From Saccharomycopsis fibuligera x Saccharomycopsis cf. fibuligera (lineage: Eukaryota > Ascomycota > Saccharomycetes > Ascoideales > Saccharomycopsidaceae), in NCBI GenBank assembly GCA_001936135.1, contig CP012817.1:2914001-2978000 (forward strand): DNA of 64,000 nucleotides. The letters are read 5' to 3'. Made by a program: the position numbers and the translations under genes. Positions 10,787-21,800 of the stretch are shown in pieces. Position 1 is the stretch's first letter; the number at the start of each line of letters is the position of its first letter. The notes beneath the pieces were generated by a model, which searched no databases, was not told the DNA's origin, and was given only the letters and a program-made list of their open reading frames with translations.

Positions 10787-13700
10787 TTAACTAAATATCC
10801 GATCATTACGAAGTTGAATTAGCTCTCTGATTCCCACAACATAATACTTATAGTATTTGACTGTTTTGGAAAGATTTTGTTTGCGGTCTGGTTCATCTTT
10901 AACTTTAACTTCACCATTTTGAGAATTTTTGGATTTTCTAGTAACGAGAAGCTTATTTTTGAAAAAATGCAAATTTGGCACAACCGCTTCTCTAACGACA
11001 CGACTATTAATCCAGCTATCAGTTGCACGCAAAACTGTCATACTTTTGAGGGAATCCTTCACTATTCTTCTAGTGGTTGGATTTTTGTCTAATGGATACC
11101 ATTTATAGTCAGTATTTTCAGAGCGTATTATTGCTTTATCATTGAAATCCGTTAGCGTGAAGTCAAACCCAAACTCAAATGCAACATCTCCTTCCTCATC
11201 TTCTCTATAGTCAGAGTTTTCATATTCTCCAATATGGGTAGCGTTGTAATCCTCTTCTTCCTCTTCTTCTTCCTCTTCTTCTTCCTCTTCCTCTTCCTCT
11301 TCCTCTTCCTCTTCCTCTTCCTCTTCCTCTTCCTCTTCATCCTCTTCCTCTTCCTCTTCCACATCTAAATCGTGGCTCTCGCCTTCAACATACTCTTCCT
11401 CAAAACTGTCCCGTTCAAGATCTCTGCGAAGTTCTTTACCTTTATCAGTAACTTCGCTGTCTGCTGCAGTTAGATTGAAGCTCTGATCAAGCACATCGGT
11501 TAAATTTGGGAAAATACTATTGTCTTTTTCAAAATTTTCCAATTCACCTACTGAATTCTTGTCAATTAGTCCAAAAACTTTCTCAAATGAAACCTCAGAC
11601 CGAGTTGGAGAAACGTTGTGCATTCCAGAGTTGGTACCGGATGTCATACTTGCTGCAGAATTGGCTCTATATTTGAAATCGCCCAAAATTTGTGCCAAAT
11701 TTCCATCAAACAGGCCGGCACAATTACTATGGTTGATATGATTGTGTACAGAGTTACCGATGTGCTTATTGCTATAAACGTTCGAATCAATAGTAAACTT
11801 GGAGCTAGCTGAGTTAGATCTTTCCCTGCTTTTAGTAGACATTCTCGGTGACATTTGAGGAATCAAGGGAGAATGAGAAAAAATTTGAGGAGTTGGAGTC
11901 AAATAATGGTTTGATCTTGCCAAATGGAGTTTATTAAGTGAGTTGGATCGCTCTCTAGAATTTCCAACAGCAGTGGTTTTCAAAAGAGGTGATGAGGGGC
12001 TTCTGGTTGGGCTTATTGGAGGGCTGACTGGTTCACTTGCTCTGGTTTGAGGTATGTGAATAGGTGGAGACTTCTCAAGTTGCAAATTGGATGATCTTGG
12101 ACTAGGCTCATCAAAAACTGCCTTACCTGTCTTAACTGCTTTCGTAGGTATTTGAAGTGAGCTTGTACTACTATCTTTATTAATTGGCTTTTTAGTCGAG
12201 GTTTCAACAGTATTGCCTATATTAGTAAGTGGTGAAATTTCATCAACTTGAGTTTTCGCACAAAGTTTGCTTTTTCCGTTGTCCTTTGTGAATGAATTAT
12301 TGTTAGTAAAAGATCTGAAAAGTTTTGGTGCTGAGTTTGAATTGCTTCTTTTTCTCACAAAGCTGCCAATGCTGCTTTGCTGTTTAGAATACGGAAGTTT
12401 TTGCGTGGCCGGAGGGTCAAACTCAGATAGAAAGTAATTGACAATAGCAGAGTTTTTAGCGCGTAATCTACTAATTTTTTGTTGTCTTTCATCAATACCA
12501 CTATTTGAAGGTGTACCATCGTATACAAATGAGCCACCATCACTATTACTGAAAACACTTGATTGACGTCGATGACCACGACTGCCTGTATCACTTTGAT
12601 GACCTTGAGATACTGAACTGGTGGTAGTATTCCTTCTTGAACGGTTCAAAAATTCATTTGCTGAGCTCAAGGCTCTGGATCTTAACCGCTTTCTTTTATT
12701 CTTCTTCTTGACATGTCTGCGTCTCCTGCGGCGTCTTCTTGATGGCACATTGTTAAATTTTGGCATATCTCTAACTTGTAAATCTAAAGATACGTCAATC
12801 CCATTTACTATTGCATTATACCAGCTTATTAGTTCGTTCAAATATTTAAAATTGATTAAAAGTTGATATACCTCTAGACGAAGTCTAAGAACATTATTTG
12901 TGTTCACGTCGGTATCTGGGCAGTGTTGTACTCCAAAAATTGAATTAATTAACAGCTGCTCTTTTTTTGAGACATAAAAATCATTAGCAAGTCCAATCTT
13001 TCCGTACTGTAGCGAAAAGGTTCTAATTAATTGAGACTCAGATAAAAAATAGCGTGGGTTTTTTATGACTTTCTTAAGAATGGCATAACTATTCAAATTT
13101 AGGATTGGGAAAGAAGAAGTACTTTTTTTGCGGGACTGTTGATTTAAGTCACTCACTGAGCTTAGATTGATGCTCTTAAAAAGCCCAGACTTTTTAGCAC
13201 CTTTCTCGAGCTTGCTTTTGAGTTTCAGCTTTTCTTGATTACCATGATATTTATTATAATGAGCACAAAACTGAGCACCAGAACCTAAAGGCAATACACC
13301 ATTATTGAAATTTATTGCGTCAAACATATCAACGCCTTTAAAGTTTCTGTGAGTAGAGTCATAAAAGGTTTCTTTGAACTTAGGATCGTTGTAATATTTC
13401 TCTTTGTCTTCATTTATCTCATCCACTAATACTCTTTCATTTGAAAAGCTTATTTCATGATTGTGAAAATGATTAAGATCAATTCTGTATAAGTTAAATT
13501 GAGTAGAATTAAGTTCTATCACCACCAACTTCCATTTATTATTATCCATCACTTCATTGAAAAGGCTGCTATCATTAATTATATCAATCAACTGATTTTT
13601 CTCAAACTTCATCAATGCGACGGCAAGCTTATATTTTGTGGGTGTGTAAGATGGCAAATGCGACTGCTTGTTTAGGTTTGATTCAAAATGATATTCTACC

Positions 13701-14887
13701 TCTTCTGGTCTCTTAAAAAATAAACTATGCTGAAAAGGGTCAATATGGCGTTGTTCCGATAATGTTTGATATGTTGGTAAAGCAATTTCATTTTCCAGAC
13801 TCTTCATCATCTCCTCATAAGCGGGTATAGGATGCGCACTTAAGAGATCTTTGGATTGCGACGATTTTGGGCTTGTGTTGCTAGAAATTTTAGATGGTTC
13901 ATTTTGCAGTGTCAATTTCTTTTCTTGCTTGGCAACCAAACTAGTCGTAGATTCTGTTAATTTCCGGCTATGTTCACTTGTAAAATCAAAGCTATCGTTA
14001 TTAGCTAATACTTTTGGAGAACCAATGACTTCTTTCGTATTAGCAACACTGTCAAAAAATTTGTCGTTTGTTTCACTGCTAATGTCGGATAACGTGTCGT
14101 TGATTGCATTGCACTCATTACTGAGTTCAGCTATCCGAGGAGTTTCGGAATTATTGATACTACCTTTAGAGAAGTTATCCGTAGAGGTTCCTGGAGTTGT
14201 AGATACCGTGTTTTGATTACTGATATGAACACTCAGGCCATTTACTGTACCGGCAGTGCTATTGGAGTCAAGATTTGATATTTGATTTGTAAGGCAACTG
14301 TTCTTGTCCACATTCCGCGTTGCTTCGATAAGCTCACTCGATAGTCCTGCGTTCCTGTTTGACGCTATCGTCATAGTACCGCAACTGCTTTTGTGCAGCA
14401 TATTTCGAGGCCTTTCATTTTTTGGATTTTGTTGACTTTCTAATACTAATTCTTCAATACTCAGGAGTTGGTTATTTGTATTGCTATAGGTAACGCGCTC
14501 TTTCAAAATTTTGTGCTGATAACCATCTTCTGTATCAGCGCTTAAAAAAGGCGGGTCTTCAGCTTGTTGTGGATGCCGCTGCCGCAGGCCTTGTTGTGTT
14601 TTAGTCTTTAATTTCTGAGCTTTATCGTCAGCTGTCAACTCAGAGCGAAAATATTTGTAAACAGAGTCTGTTGAGGCCTGAAAAGGTATTTTGAAAAGCT
14701 TTGAAGATAAGATACTTTTTGAGTTTTTGGAAACATTATCATTCTTAGCGGTAGTGGCTAACTTAGATTTGGAAGAAGTAAAACTGCTATTATCACTGTT
14801 ATTATTGGCATTTTGATTATCATTTGGAGAGGTAGGCTTATTTGACCCGTGAGCAATAAGGTTTCTTGACAAAGACGATATCATCAT
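10787..14887 (-). CDS. Large PH-domain protein with poly-Glu tract
   Basis: 1366-aa protein. The N-terminal 370 residues are Ser/Asn-rich and disordered. A segment reading PAYEEMMKSLENEIALPTYQ precedes YTPTKYKLAVALMKFEK and KWKLVVIELNSTQFNLYRIDL, the first strands of a pleckstrin-homology-like fold. After an inserted stretch, LRLRLEVYQLLINFKYLNELISWYNAIVNGIDVSLDLQ looks like the fold's last strand and C-terminal helix. A strongly basic run (PSRRRRRRRRHVKKKNK) follows. The C-terminal third is Ser-rich, then carries about 40 Glu residues encoded at about 11252-11360, and ends in a basic, conserved-looking tail. The core resembles the uncharacterised S. cerevisiae PH proteins YHR131C/YNL144C; I hold that at moderate confidence. 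PH folds bind phosphoinositides or proteins, so a cortical or membrane role is possible. Confidence 0.85.
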   Translation of the reverse strand: MMISSLSRNLIAHGSNKPTSPNDNQNANNNSDNSSFTSSKSKLATTAKNDNVSKNSKSILSSKLFKIPFQASTDSVYKYFRSELTADDKAQKLKTKTQQGLRQRHPQQAEDPPFLSADTEDGYQHKILKERVTYSNTNNQLLSIEELVLESQQNPKNERPRNMLHKSSCGTMTIASNRNAGLSSELIEATRNVDKNSCLTNQISNLDSNSTAGTVNGLSVHISNQNTVSTTPGTSTDNFSKGSINNSETPRIAELSNECNAINDTLSDISSETNDKFFDSVANTKEVIGSPKVLANNDSFDFTSEHSRKLTESTTSLVAKQEKKLTLQNEPSKISSNTSPKSSQSKDLLSAHPIPAYEEMMKSLENEIALPTYQTLSEQRHIDPFQHSLFFKRPEEVEYHFESNLNKQSHLPSYTPTKYKLAVALMKFEKNQLIDIINDSSLFNEVMDNNKWKLVVIELNSTQFNLYRIDLNHFHNHEISFSNERVLVDEINEDKEKYYNDPKFKETFYDSTHRNFKGVDMFDAINFNNGVLPLGSGAQFCAHYNKYHGNQEKLKLKSKLEKGAKKSGLFKSINLSSVSDLNQQSRKKSTSSFPILNLNSYAILKKVIKNPRYFLSESQLIRTFSLQYGKIGLANDFYVSKKEQLLINSIFGVQHCPDTDVNTNNVLRLRLEVYQLLINFKYLNELISWYNAIVNGIDVSLDLQVRDMPKFNNVPSRRRRRRRRHVKKKNKRKRLRSRALSSANEFLNRSRRNTTTSSVSQGHQSDTGSRGHRRQSSVFSNSDGGSFVYDGTPSNSGIDERQQKISRLRAKNSAIVNYFLSEFDPPATQKLPYSKQQSSIGSFVRKRSNSNSAPKLFRSFTNNNSFTKDNGKSKLCAKTQVDEISPLTNIGNTVETSTKKPINKDSSTSSLQIPTKAVKTGKAVFDEPSPRSSNLQLEKSPPIHIPQTRASEPVSPPISPTRSPSSPLLKTTAVGNSRERSNSLNKLHLARSNHYLTPTPQIFSHSPLIPQMSPRMSTKSRERSNSASSKFTIDSNVYSNKHIGNSVHNHINHSNCAGLFDGNLAQILGDFKYRANSAASMTSGTNSGMHNVSPTRSEVSFEKVFGLIDKNSVGELENFEKDNSIFPNLTDVLDQSFNLTAADSEVTDKGKELRRDLERDSFEEEYVEGESHDLDVEEEEEEDEEEEEEEEEEEEEEEEEEEEEEEEEEEEEDYNATHIGEYENSDYREDEEGDVAFEFGFDFTLTDFNDKAIIRSENTDYKWYPLDKNPTTRRIVKDSLKSMTVLRATDSWINSRVVREAVVPNLHFFKNKLLVTRKSKNSQNGEVKVKDEPDRKQNLSKTVKYYKYYVVGIRELIQLRNDRIFS
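11252..11360 (-). repeat. GAG/GAA trinucleotide tract coding poly-Glu
   Basis: Read on the minus strand this is an almost uninterrupted run of GAA and GAG codons with rare GAT, giving about 40 Glu residues. On the plus strand it is a pure pyrimidine tract (tcctcttcc units). It is likely to vary in length. Confidence 0.9.
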
Positions 14888-15822
14888 CTTATTTGATTAT
14901 GGTGTATTCAAAAGTGATGTAAAATTAAAGACAAAAACTAAAGAAAAGACGGATACTGGACATAGTCACGCAAGTATCACAGATGATGTTCAGTAGCAAA
15001 AAAGTAAGAAAGGAGTATTTTACACTGTCAGGAGACTGAAAACAGTATATATGAAAAGAGAAAAAAATTTTTTTGAAGCAGGCGCAAGCAAATGCCAGTA
15101 AACGGCTGAATGACTTCCAAAAGCTCTAGATTTCGATGTTTGGTGGAATGATTTACTGGAGAAAAGTGTCCAGAATCATGATATTAGCAAGAAAGTAGGC
15201 TCTAAAGCTGCGCTACATTTGGGGGTAAGCCGGTCCCGAGGCTTCCTGCCCAGTTAGGCGTTATCGATTACATAATTTTCGGGATGTGACCCCCGGTAAT
15301 CGCGTGATGCAGGTGCTTGCATTCTTGCACCTCAGCATGCAGTAATCCAAGTGGCAGGTTTTTGTGACGTAGAACTGTGAGTTTTTACTCTAGGAATAAT
15401 AATTAGAAGAACTTTTTATATTCAAAGAAAATCAATAGTCTTTGTAACTAGTAATACAGTAAGTGCGCGAACCATAAATGAAGCAGCATGTGGGTAGTAA
15501 AGAGCACACAATCATAAGAAAAGTGCAAAAGATAGCCGATCTGAAATACTCAAAACAATATCAAGGATATCAGTGAAAAAGGTAGCCCAAGAATGTCAAA
15601 ACTATCTGCAGAGGCAAGAACGAAAAGTAACTTGAAAGGAAAATTGTAAAATGGAAAGGCATGTAAAAAATGTATGGTAAAGTGGTATAAAAGAAACGTT
15701 TGTCAATAAAACCAAAAAAAAAAAGAAAAAAAAAAACGAAAATAAAAAAAGCAAAAAAAAAAAAAAAAAAAAAAAAAATAACACAATAAAAAATAACGAG
15801 CAAGGGTATTTGGGTATCAAAA
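14888..15822. other. Upstream region of the PH gene; A-rich 3' region of the secreted-protein gene
   Basis: No gene is supported. A GC-richer block at about 15180-15360 stands out from AT-rich flanks and includes AGGTGC...GCACCT as a short inverted repeat near 15311-15333. The stretch 15713-15780 is nearly pure A and lies just downstream of the stop of the minus-strand gene. Confidence 0.45.
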
Positions 15823-16602
15823 TTAAGCCTGTGTGACAGTGACATACAAAGTACTGGTTGTTGTACTAGTTGTGCTGTAATCCATATCAGTTTCATCATC
15901 CTCATCACCAAAATCGTAGTAAAAGTAGCAAGTGCCGCCAGAAGAAGTTGAACTATAAGGTGTAGCCAGAGAATCAACGGAAGAGGTTATAGTAGAAAAT
16001 GACTCCGACACAGAAGTTGTAGCTGATGATGAGCTCGTAGTAGAGCTTTGCTTACTTGAACTAGCAGCAGCCGTATTATTGTCAGTTGAAGATGTAGTTG
16101 AAGTGGTGCTTAAAACTTGATTTTGACTGGAACTTGAGCCTGTTTCGGCTGGTGGACTCGAAGTCAAGGTAATTGTGGATGCAGAGCTTGAGCCACTATC
16201 TGAAGCACTTGAACTGGTCAAGGTGGTTGTGATGTCTGTGGATTCAATTTCTTCCGAAGTACTAACTTCAGCGCTGTTACTCTTTTGGGAAGTGCTATCT
16301 TCAGAATTGCTTTCTTGAGTGGTCAAAGCTTGAGAACTACTGTTTTCATCAGATGGAGGACTTCCGTAACGGGTCACATATTTAGTTTTCCCTTTCACAT
16401 GAATAGTTTGAGTTACTATTATCGTGGTGTAATAGCTGGTGTATGTGGTTGTAGAGCCCTGATCGACACTGGTAACAGTAGAAGGAATAACAGAAGTAAC
16501 GCTGTCATTCTCAGTAACTAAACTGCTGTCATCATTTGCAACCGGAGCTGCATTGACCAAAGAGTTCAAAATTGAAAAGAGGATAAAAGTTAAACACTGC
16601 AT
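15823..16602 (-). CDS. Secreted Ser/Thr-rich protein
   Basis: 259-aa protein with an N-terminal signal peptide (hydrophobic core of about residues 3-16, ending VNAAP, a good cleavage site and possible dibasic-free mature start). Next comes a Tyr/Thr/Ile/Val-rich strand segment (TTTYTSYYTTIIVTQTIHV), then about 120 residues very rich in Ser and Thr, suited to O-mannosylation. A short C-terminal segment holds one Cys, an acidic patch (DFGDEDDETDMDY) and YVTVTQA. I see no hydrophobic GPI tail, so the protein is probably secreted or held in the wall by other means. I do not recognise an ortholog. The only Cys (GTCYFYYDFG) is unusual for a secreted protein unless it pairs between molecules. Confidence 0.8.
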   Translation of the reverse strand: MQCLTFILFSILNSLVNAAPVANDDSSLVTENDSVTSVIPSTVTSVDQGSTTTYTSYYTTIIVTQTIHVKGKTKYVTRYGSPPSDENSSSQALTTQESNSEDSTSQKSNSAEVSTSEEIESTDITTTLTSSSASDSGSSSASTITLTSSPPAETGSSSSQNQVLSTTSTTSSTDNNTAAASSSKQSSTTSSSSATTSVSESFSTITSSVDSLATPYSSTSSGGTCYFYYDFGDEDDETDMDYSTTSTTTSTLYVTVTQA

Positions 16603-18876
16603 AACGATAATGGCGTTTTTGGACTAAACTGGAAAAAAATTAGATTTGCACTTGGTAAACTAGAAATAAAGAGTACGATAAGATATCAGTATGTCTGCTG
16701 TCAGGCTTAAGGGGTATGTTAGTAGAAAGCTAATAATAGCAAAAAAAAAAAAAAAGGTGTAAAAAATGTCTTAAATCAAAGACAAAAATAAAATAGATGG
16801 TATCAGAATGTTTCAAAAATTATTGACAGTCTAAGACAAAAAGACACACTCCAACAGCACATCGTCTGGGGCGAAGTGATTATTTATAACTCATTGATAG
16901 GACCAGTGCATAAATATGGAAACTTTAAAGATCGCAAGACCATCGGCGAAAAATAAGAAGGCTGAACTAAACGGACTTTTTTTTGTGGAGGTATACACTT
17001 TTTGATGCGAAGGTGAATTAACGGCGCAACATGATGCCAATGCTAGGCAGTATGCAGAGCACCTAATAATGGTGAATAAGGAAAGGTAACTACACGAAAA
17101 TGACAATCGTTGAATGCTTTGTACAAGAACCAAAGCCTGAAGTAGGCTAAAGAAACTTGTCACAAGGACTAATGACCTGTAGGTAAATGGCTGCACAACA
17201 GCATCGCTTAGAGCTGTATACTCAATAGGCGCATGTTAGACGGTGGCTGGTCGATGCTGCATGATGACAAACGGCTGCGTCTGTAATTGTGAATGTCAAC
17301 ATCCAAATGTCCTCAAATTTTGGAGAAAAAAGCAGATACCTTTGCCCAGCGCGATGTAAATCATTTTTGCCTCAAGTGAGTTTTCGCTCTGTACAGTGGA
17401 ATTTGGCGCCTTACATTTTGGGAAATATTTTTCATGAAAGCTTAGGCAATTTGTAAAATTTTCTGGGGGCATTTTGATAAACTGTTTTTTTAGCTTCATA
17501 TGTTCAAACTGAGAGCTCTAAAAAGCATATGATTACCTATTTGCAGTCAAAATAATTAAATGAATTTAAATGATGACATCGCATAATTAATCTACTTTTT
17601 AATTCCATTCTTTTTGAGACATATACTTGCTCGAGGGAATAGTAATAAGTGTGCGATTGAGCATTTCTCGAGGCATCTTCCTGCAGGTCTAGCCAGCGAT
17701 TTTAAACGAGGTTTTTTCTGCTTGCGCATACATACATCTCGGGGAAGCAGATGGTTTCGGCTCGACTGAGTATCTGCGTTAGTAGCGCATCAAGAGAGTT
17801 ATATCTAAGAGTTATTTGTGGTATGACTGCGCTCATCTTGAAATATGGTTTCTAAAATTATATGAAATTGATCGCCTAAAGTTCGCTGTTACTTGTAACA
17901 AAAGGTAGAAGTCGCCCATTGCAACGATCTTCTGATGAAACAAACATGTGCTTAATCCAGTGTGTTTCTCGGACAGACAATTTTGACATTAAGTAACGCG
18001 GTTGTGTAGAAAAAATATGCCCGGAGATCAAGTGACTATATAAAGTTTCGGTATATAAAAGCCAGGTAAAAAATCTTCTGCTTTAGAACCGCTTAACCTA
18101 CTTAGATTTTAAACTCTAGGTTTTTCTCCTCGAAAAATTTTGTAAGTCGCTATTTGTACAATAAAATTTCCCAATATCAGGTAATTTTTACTAGAGTGGG
18201 GTTTTCTCTGTACAAATACTATACCACTTCTCTGCTCTGCCTGTGATCATAAAACATAAGCGTTTGCGTTTTAATACCTAACAACAATAGATAAGCTTTA
18301 AAGCATAACTTTGTTTCAATAAAAGGCAAATTTCGTCAGTTACTGTAATGTGAAGAATATAATTCTGCTACACCAGCTGATAATGTACAGAACATCAATA
18401 TCAATTGCTCCAACCTTTGCCCGTAACTTATTATTGCTGTTTTTAATAAAGTCAGGAAACCGGCAAATGTTTAAGATCATAAGTCCCATAAAATATTTAG
18501 AACGGTCATTTTATTTTCGTATTTGTCTGCACTTATGAATTGTGTAAAGAAAGATATATTAATACTAAACCCACTTTTCATGTAATTATAAGCTTTATGA
18601 AATTGCCACCAAAATAATGAAAAGGGGCAAAGCGAAAAAAAAAAAAAAAAAAAAAAAGCAGACACTCCTAGCATTGTCGTTAAAGTAAATTTTAGCCAGC
18701 AATTAATTTCAAATATTTGGATATTGCCTTAACCTGAAAAGGCACGTGACAAGTAGTGATTCTTCTGTAGGAAATTTCAAAACAAACCATACCTTTGTTT
18801 AATGATGATGGTAATATATCTGGGGGTGAGGAGCATACACTAGAACTAGGATACTGGGGTAACATGTACAATAGCC
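16603..18876. other. Divergent intergenic region, about 2.3 kb
   Basis: This separates the secreted-protein gene (minus) from SET9 (plus). I see no supported gene: open frames (16891-17196, 17296-17499, 18350-18538) are short and have no family signature. A tract of about 23 A lies at about 18634-18656. A TACTAAC on the minus strand near 16723 lacks a donor. A CACGTG core lies close to SET9 and is listed separately. Confidence 0.4.
18742..18750. promoter_or_regulatory. E-box GCACGTGAC upstream of SET9
   Basis: The palindromic CACGTG core is followed by AC, the usual Cbf1-type flank, and lies about 130 bases before the SET9 ATG. In yeasts Cbf1 or Tye7-like bHLH factors bind this core. A single site is weak evidence. 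Confidence 0.35.
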
Positions 18877-21800
18877 ATGGCGTCTCATCTTACATGGTTT
18901 GAGCTAGCTGAATTTGACGATTTCCTAACTGCATCTATCATAGATTCAGTTTTCTACTGGGCCACCATCCGCAAAGCATATCATCAACCAAATTTTGATA
19001 CAGATAAAGCACTCACCACCAAAGAAACCCTTAAACTCATACGAAACTACTTGATCTTTCCTACAGATGCGGGAAGTTTCGTAGCATCCCATCGAGTCAA
19101 TAACCTTGTGCAAGAGTTTTTAAAGCTTGAAAAAGTTCGCGAATTTTTGAAAAGATATCCATACGAAATCAAGATACGCGAATTTATAAAACATGCAAAG
19201 CGATACTTTCAACTTTATTCCAAAGACTGTGGATTTGATATTTGCGCCACTGACAGATATTTCATAAAGTCCAAAAACCTAGAGGCTTGCGTCATTGCAA
19301 AAAAAGTCTACCAAAAGAACGAAGAAGTGAAATACTTGTATGGTTGCCTAGCGCAGCTTGATGAAGATGAAGTGAATAGTCTTGATCAGAATGATTTCAG
19401 TATTATCAACATTTCCTCCAGGTCTCATCCATGCTTAATGTTGGGCCCCGCAAGATTTGTTAATCATGATTGTAACGGCAGCGCAAAGTTCTCTTCTACT
19501 AGATCAGGAATGACAATCATAGCCACTAGAAAGATTCTTATAGGAGAAGAGATCACAGTTACATATGCTTCCAGTTATTTTGGTAAAGATAACAAAGACT
19601 GTTTATGCGCGACATGCGAGAAAAATGGCACAGGAGCGTTTGCTCCCAAAGTTCCTTTGGATTCCAATGGAAAAGAAATATATTCAGTTGAAGAAAGCAG
19701 CGAAGGTGAGAACGAAAATGATGAAGCTGACGAAATCATTGTTATTGATAGTATATCAGAAGATGAAAACACAGATGATGAGAGTGATAAAAATTCCAAA
19801 AAGGCCTATCCAACTCCAGAGTCAGAATCCAGAGAGTCAGAACCAATTTATGAAATTTTATCTGATAGCGACGATGAAGATGATGAAGATGACGAAGACG
19901 AAGATGATGGAGGAAATGATGAAGATGTGAATAATGAAGATGCACGCATTGATGAGAATAGACTGGATACCGGAAGCTCAGAGAGTAGCAGTATTAAACC
20001 AGCAGTATCGTCAAATATAAAAGAAGTCACATTCACGGCAGTCAATGGAAATACTGATGAGCAGACGAAAGACTCTGCGAGTGATAATATGAATCTGGAA
20101 CAGAGTGTGTCTGTATTGGGTAATACTGGTAAAGTTTCAAAAGATTCTAGTTTGCAGACTGCTACTGTTAGTGATGATGATTCTGAGATACAAATCCTTA
20201 GATACGAGGAAATTGGGGAAGCGGCAGCCTACGGTACTCTGAAATACAAGGAAGCTGAATCTACTGAACGAGAAACAAATGCAGAAGAAGACAGCATAAG
20301 TTCCTCTGCAACCGGTGAGTTGTACAGAAGAGTACTTAGGCCTAGAAATAAAGCTAAATTAGTTAAACTTTCAGGGCAACTGACAACTCTTGATAACTTT
20401 CCTCTTGATGATTCGGTGGACTCATTAAAGGCTTACTACAAAAAAGATAACATATATTCTAGCACAAATAAAAAACTAAATTTAGTTGAATTTTCACAAA
20501 GAAAAATATTGAGAACGTTTCAAAGATTATTCTGCAAGACCCTATTTGATCCAGAATTCCAAAAAACACATGAAGTTTATGATTGCTACAACTGCGGATG
20601 CTATTTTGAGTATGACCAAGAATTTTTCAATAAGAAAGATTATGGCTTACGCAAATCTAAATTCGCTCCAAATTACCAATCACGCGATTATTCAATAAAT
20701 AAGCTATACTGTCCCAGATGCTTGCGACATTTCAAGGTATTTAAACTAGCTTGGCCATTGACAAGGGTTGATTTGAGTATTGCCGGTGATATCGAATGCA
20801 TGAGACAATTCTTAACATTTTGGCCAGAAAAAAGAGCACCAATAAGCTCCATCATAGAAGATAGCAATTTCAGGGGAGTTGGTAGAAGTTTGCGAAATAC
20901 ACCTACAAGAGATGATGAGGCCCAGACGTTCAATTATTATGATATGAAAAATTATATAATCAAGACGGGAGATGAGGATGATGAAGAGCGTATGCGGCTC
21001 GTACGGAAAAACTTGGGGAATGTTGACTTTGTTCTTAGCAATATTAACGATTTGAAACTTTCTCTAAGAGGACATGCTGCCGGTGAGGGAACCAAAATAT
21101 ATTCAGGAAGCTCTAATATTCCCTTGCGTTTATCTAGGCTTTCTCCAGCTGCGGTAGAAAGCTTGAAAGATGAATGGGTCCATCAATATAATGTATACGA
21201 GGCGAAAATACTTGAAAAGAGTAGTCAGCGGCAGCTTCAGGAAGTACCGCCGCATCACTCTCATCAACATCATCATGGTAAACAAAAGCAATATGGAAGT
21301 TCAAAGATAAAAGAGTCTAGTGCTGGCGCTACTGGTAATTTTACTAAAACTAAAGTATTGAAGCTCAAACTTGCCTTGAATCTGGGTCGTTCTGAATCAA
21401 AGATCAAATCCGCTAAAGAAGCAGCAGCTTCTATTGCAGCCAAACAAAAAAAAATCAAATCAGAGAAAATGGATTATAATGGCATACTAGAGGACATGAC
21501 AGCAAACAAAAAGAAAAAGAAAGATAAAAAGCAAGATAAAAGGAAAGAGAAAGGAAAGCAAGGAAAATCCAAAGTCAAAAAACTTTCTACCAAAATTCAA
21601 AAAGATAAACAAAAAGTAAACAGCAAATGCACTGTTGATCAACTTGAGCCTCGCTTACAACAAATTTTGGAGGATAGTTTGCAAAAAAGATCTATGAAAG
21701 CTTTGCTTGAAGCACATAAGACTGCGAACAAACGATCGTTGAATGGAATTGAAGCTGCTGACAGTCAAACAGAAAAAATGAATATAATTCGCATTAGAGG

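Noticed and set aside
15570-15977. Minus-strand frame overlapping the secreted-protein gene and the A tract
   Set aside because: It is a shadow in another phase, dominated by Phe from the homopolymer.
16715-16730. TACTAAC on the minus strand upstream of the secreted-protein gene
   Set aside because: A 5' UTR intron would need a donor upstream, and I found no GTATGT or GTAAGT in range.
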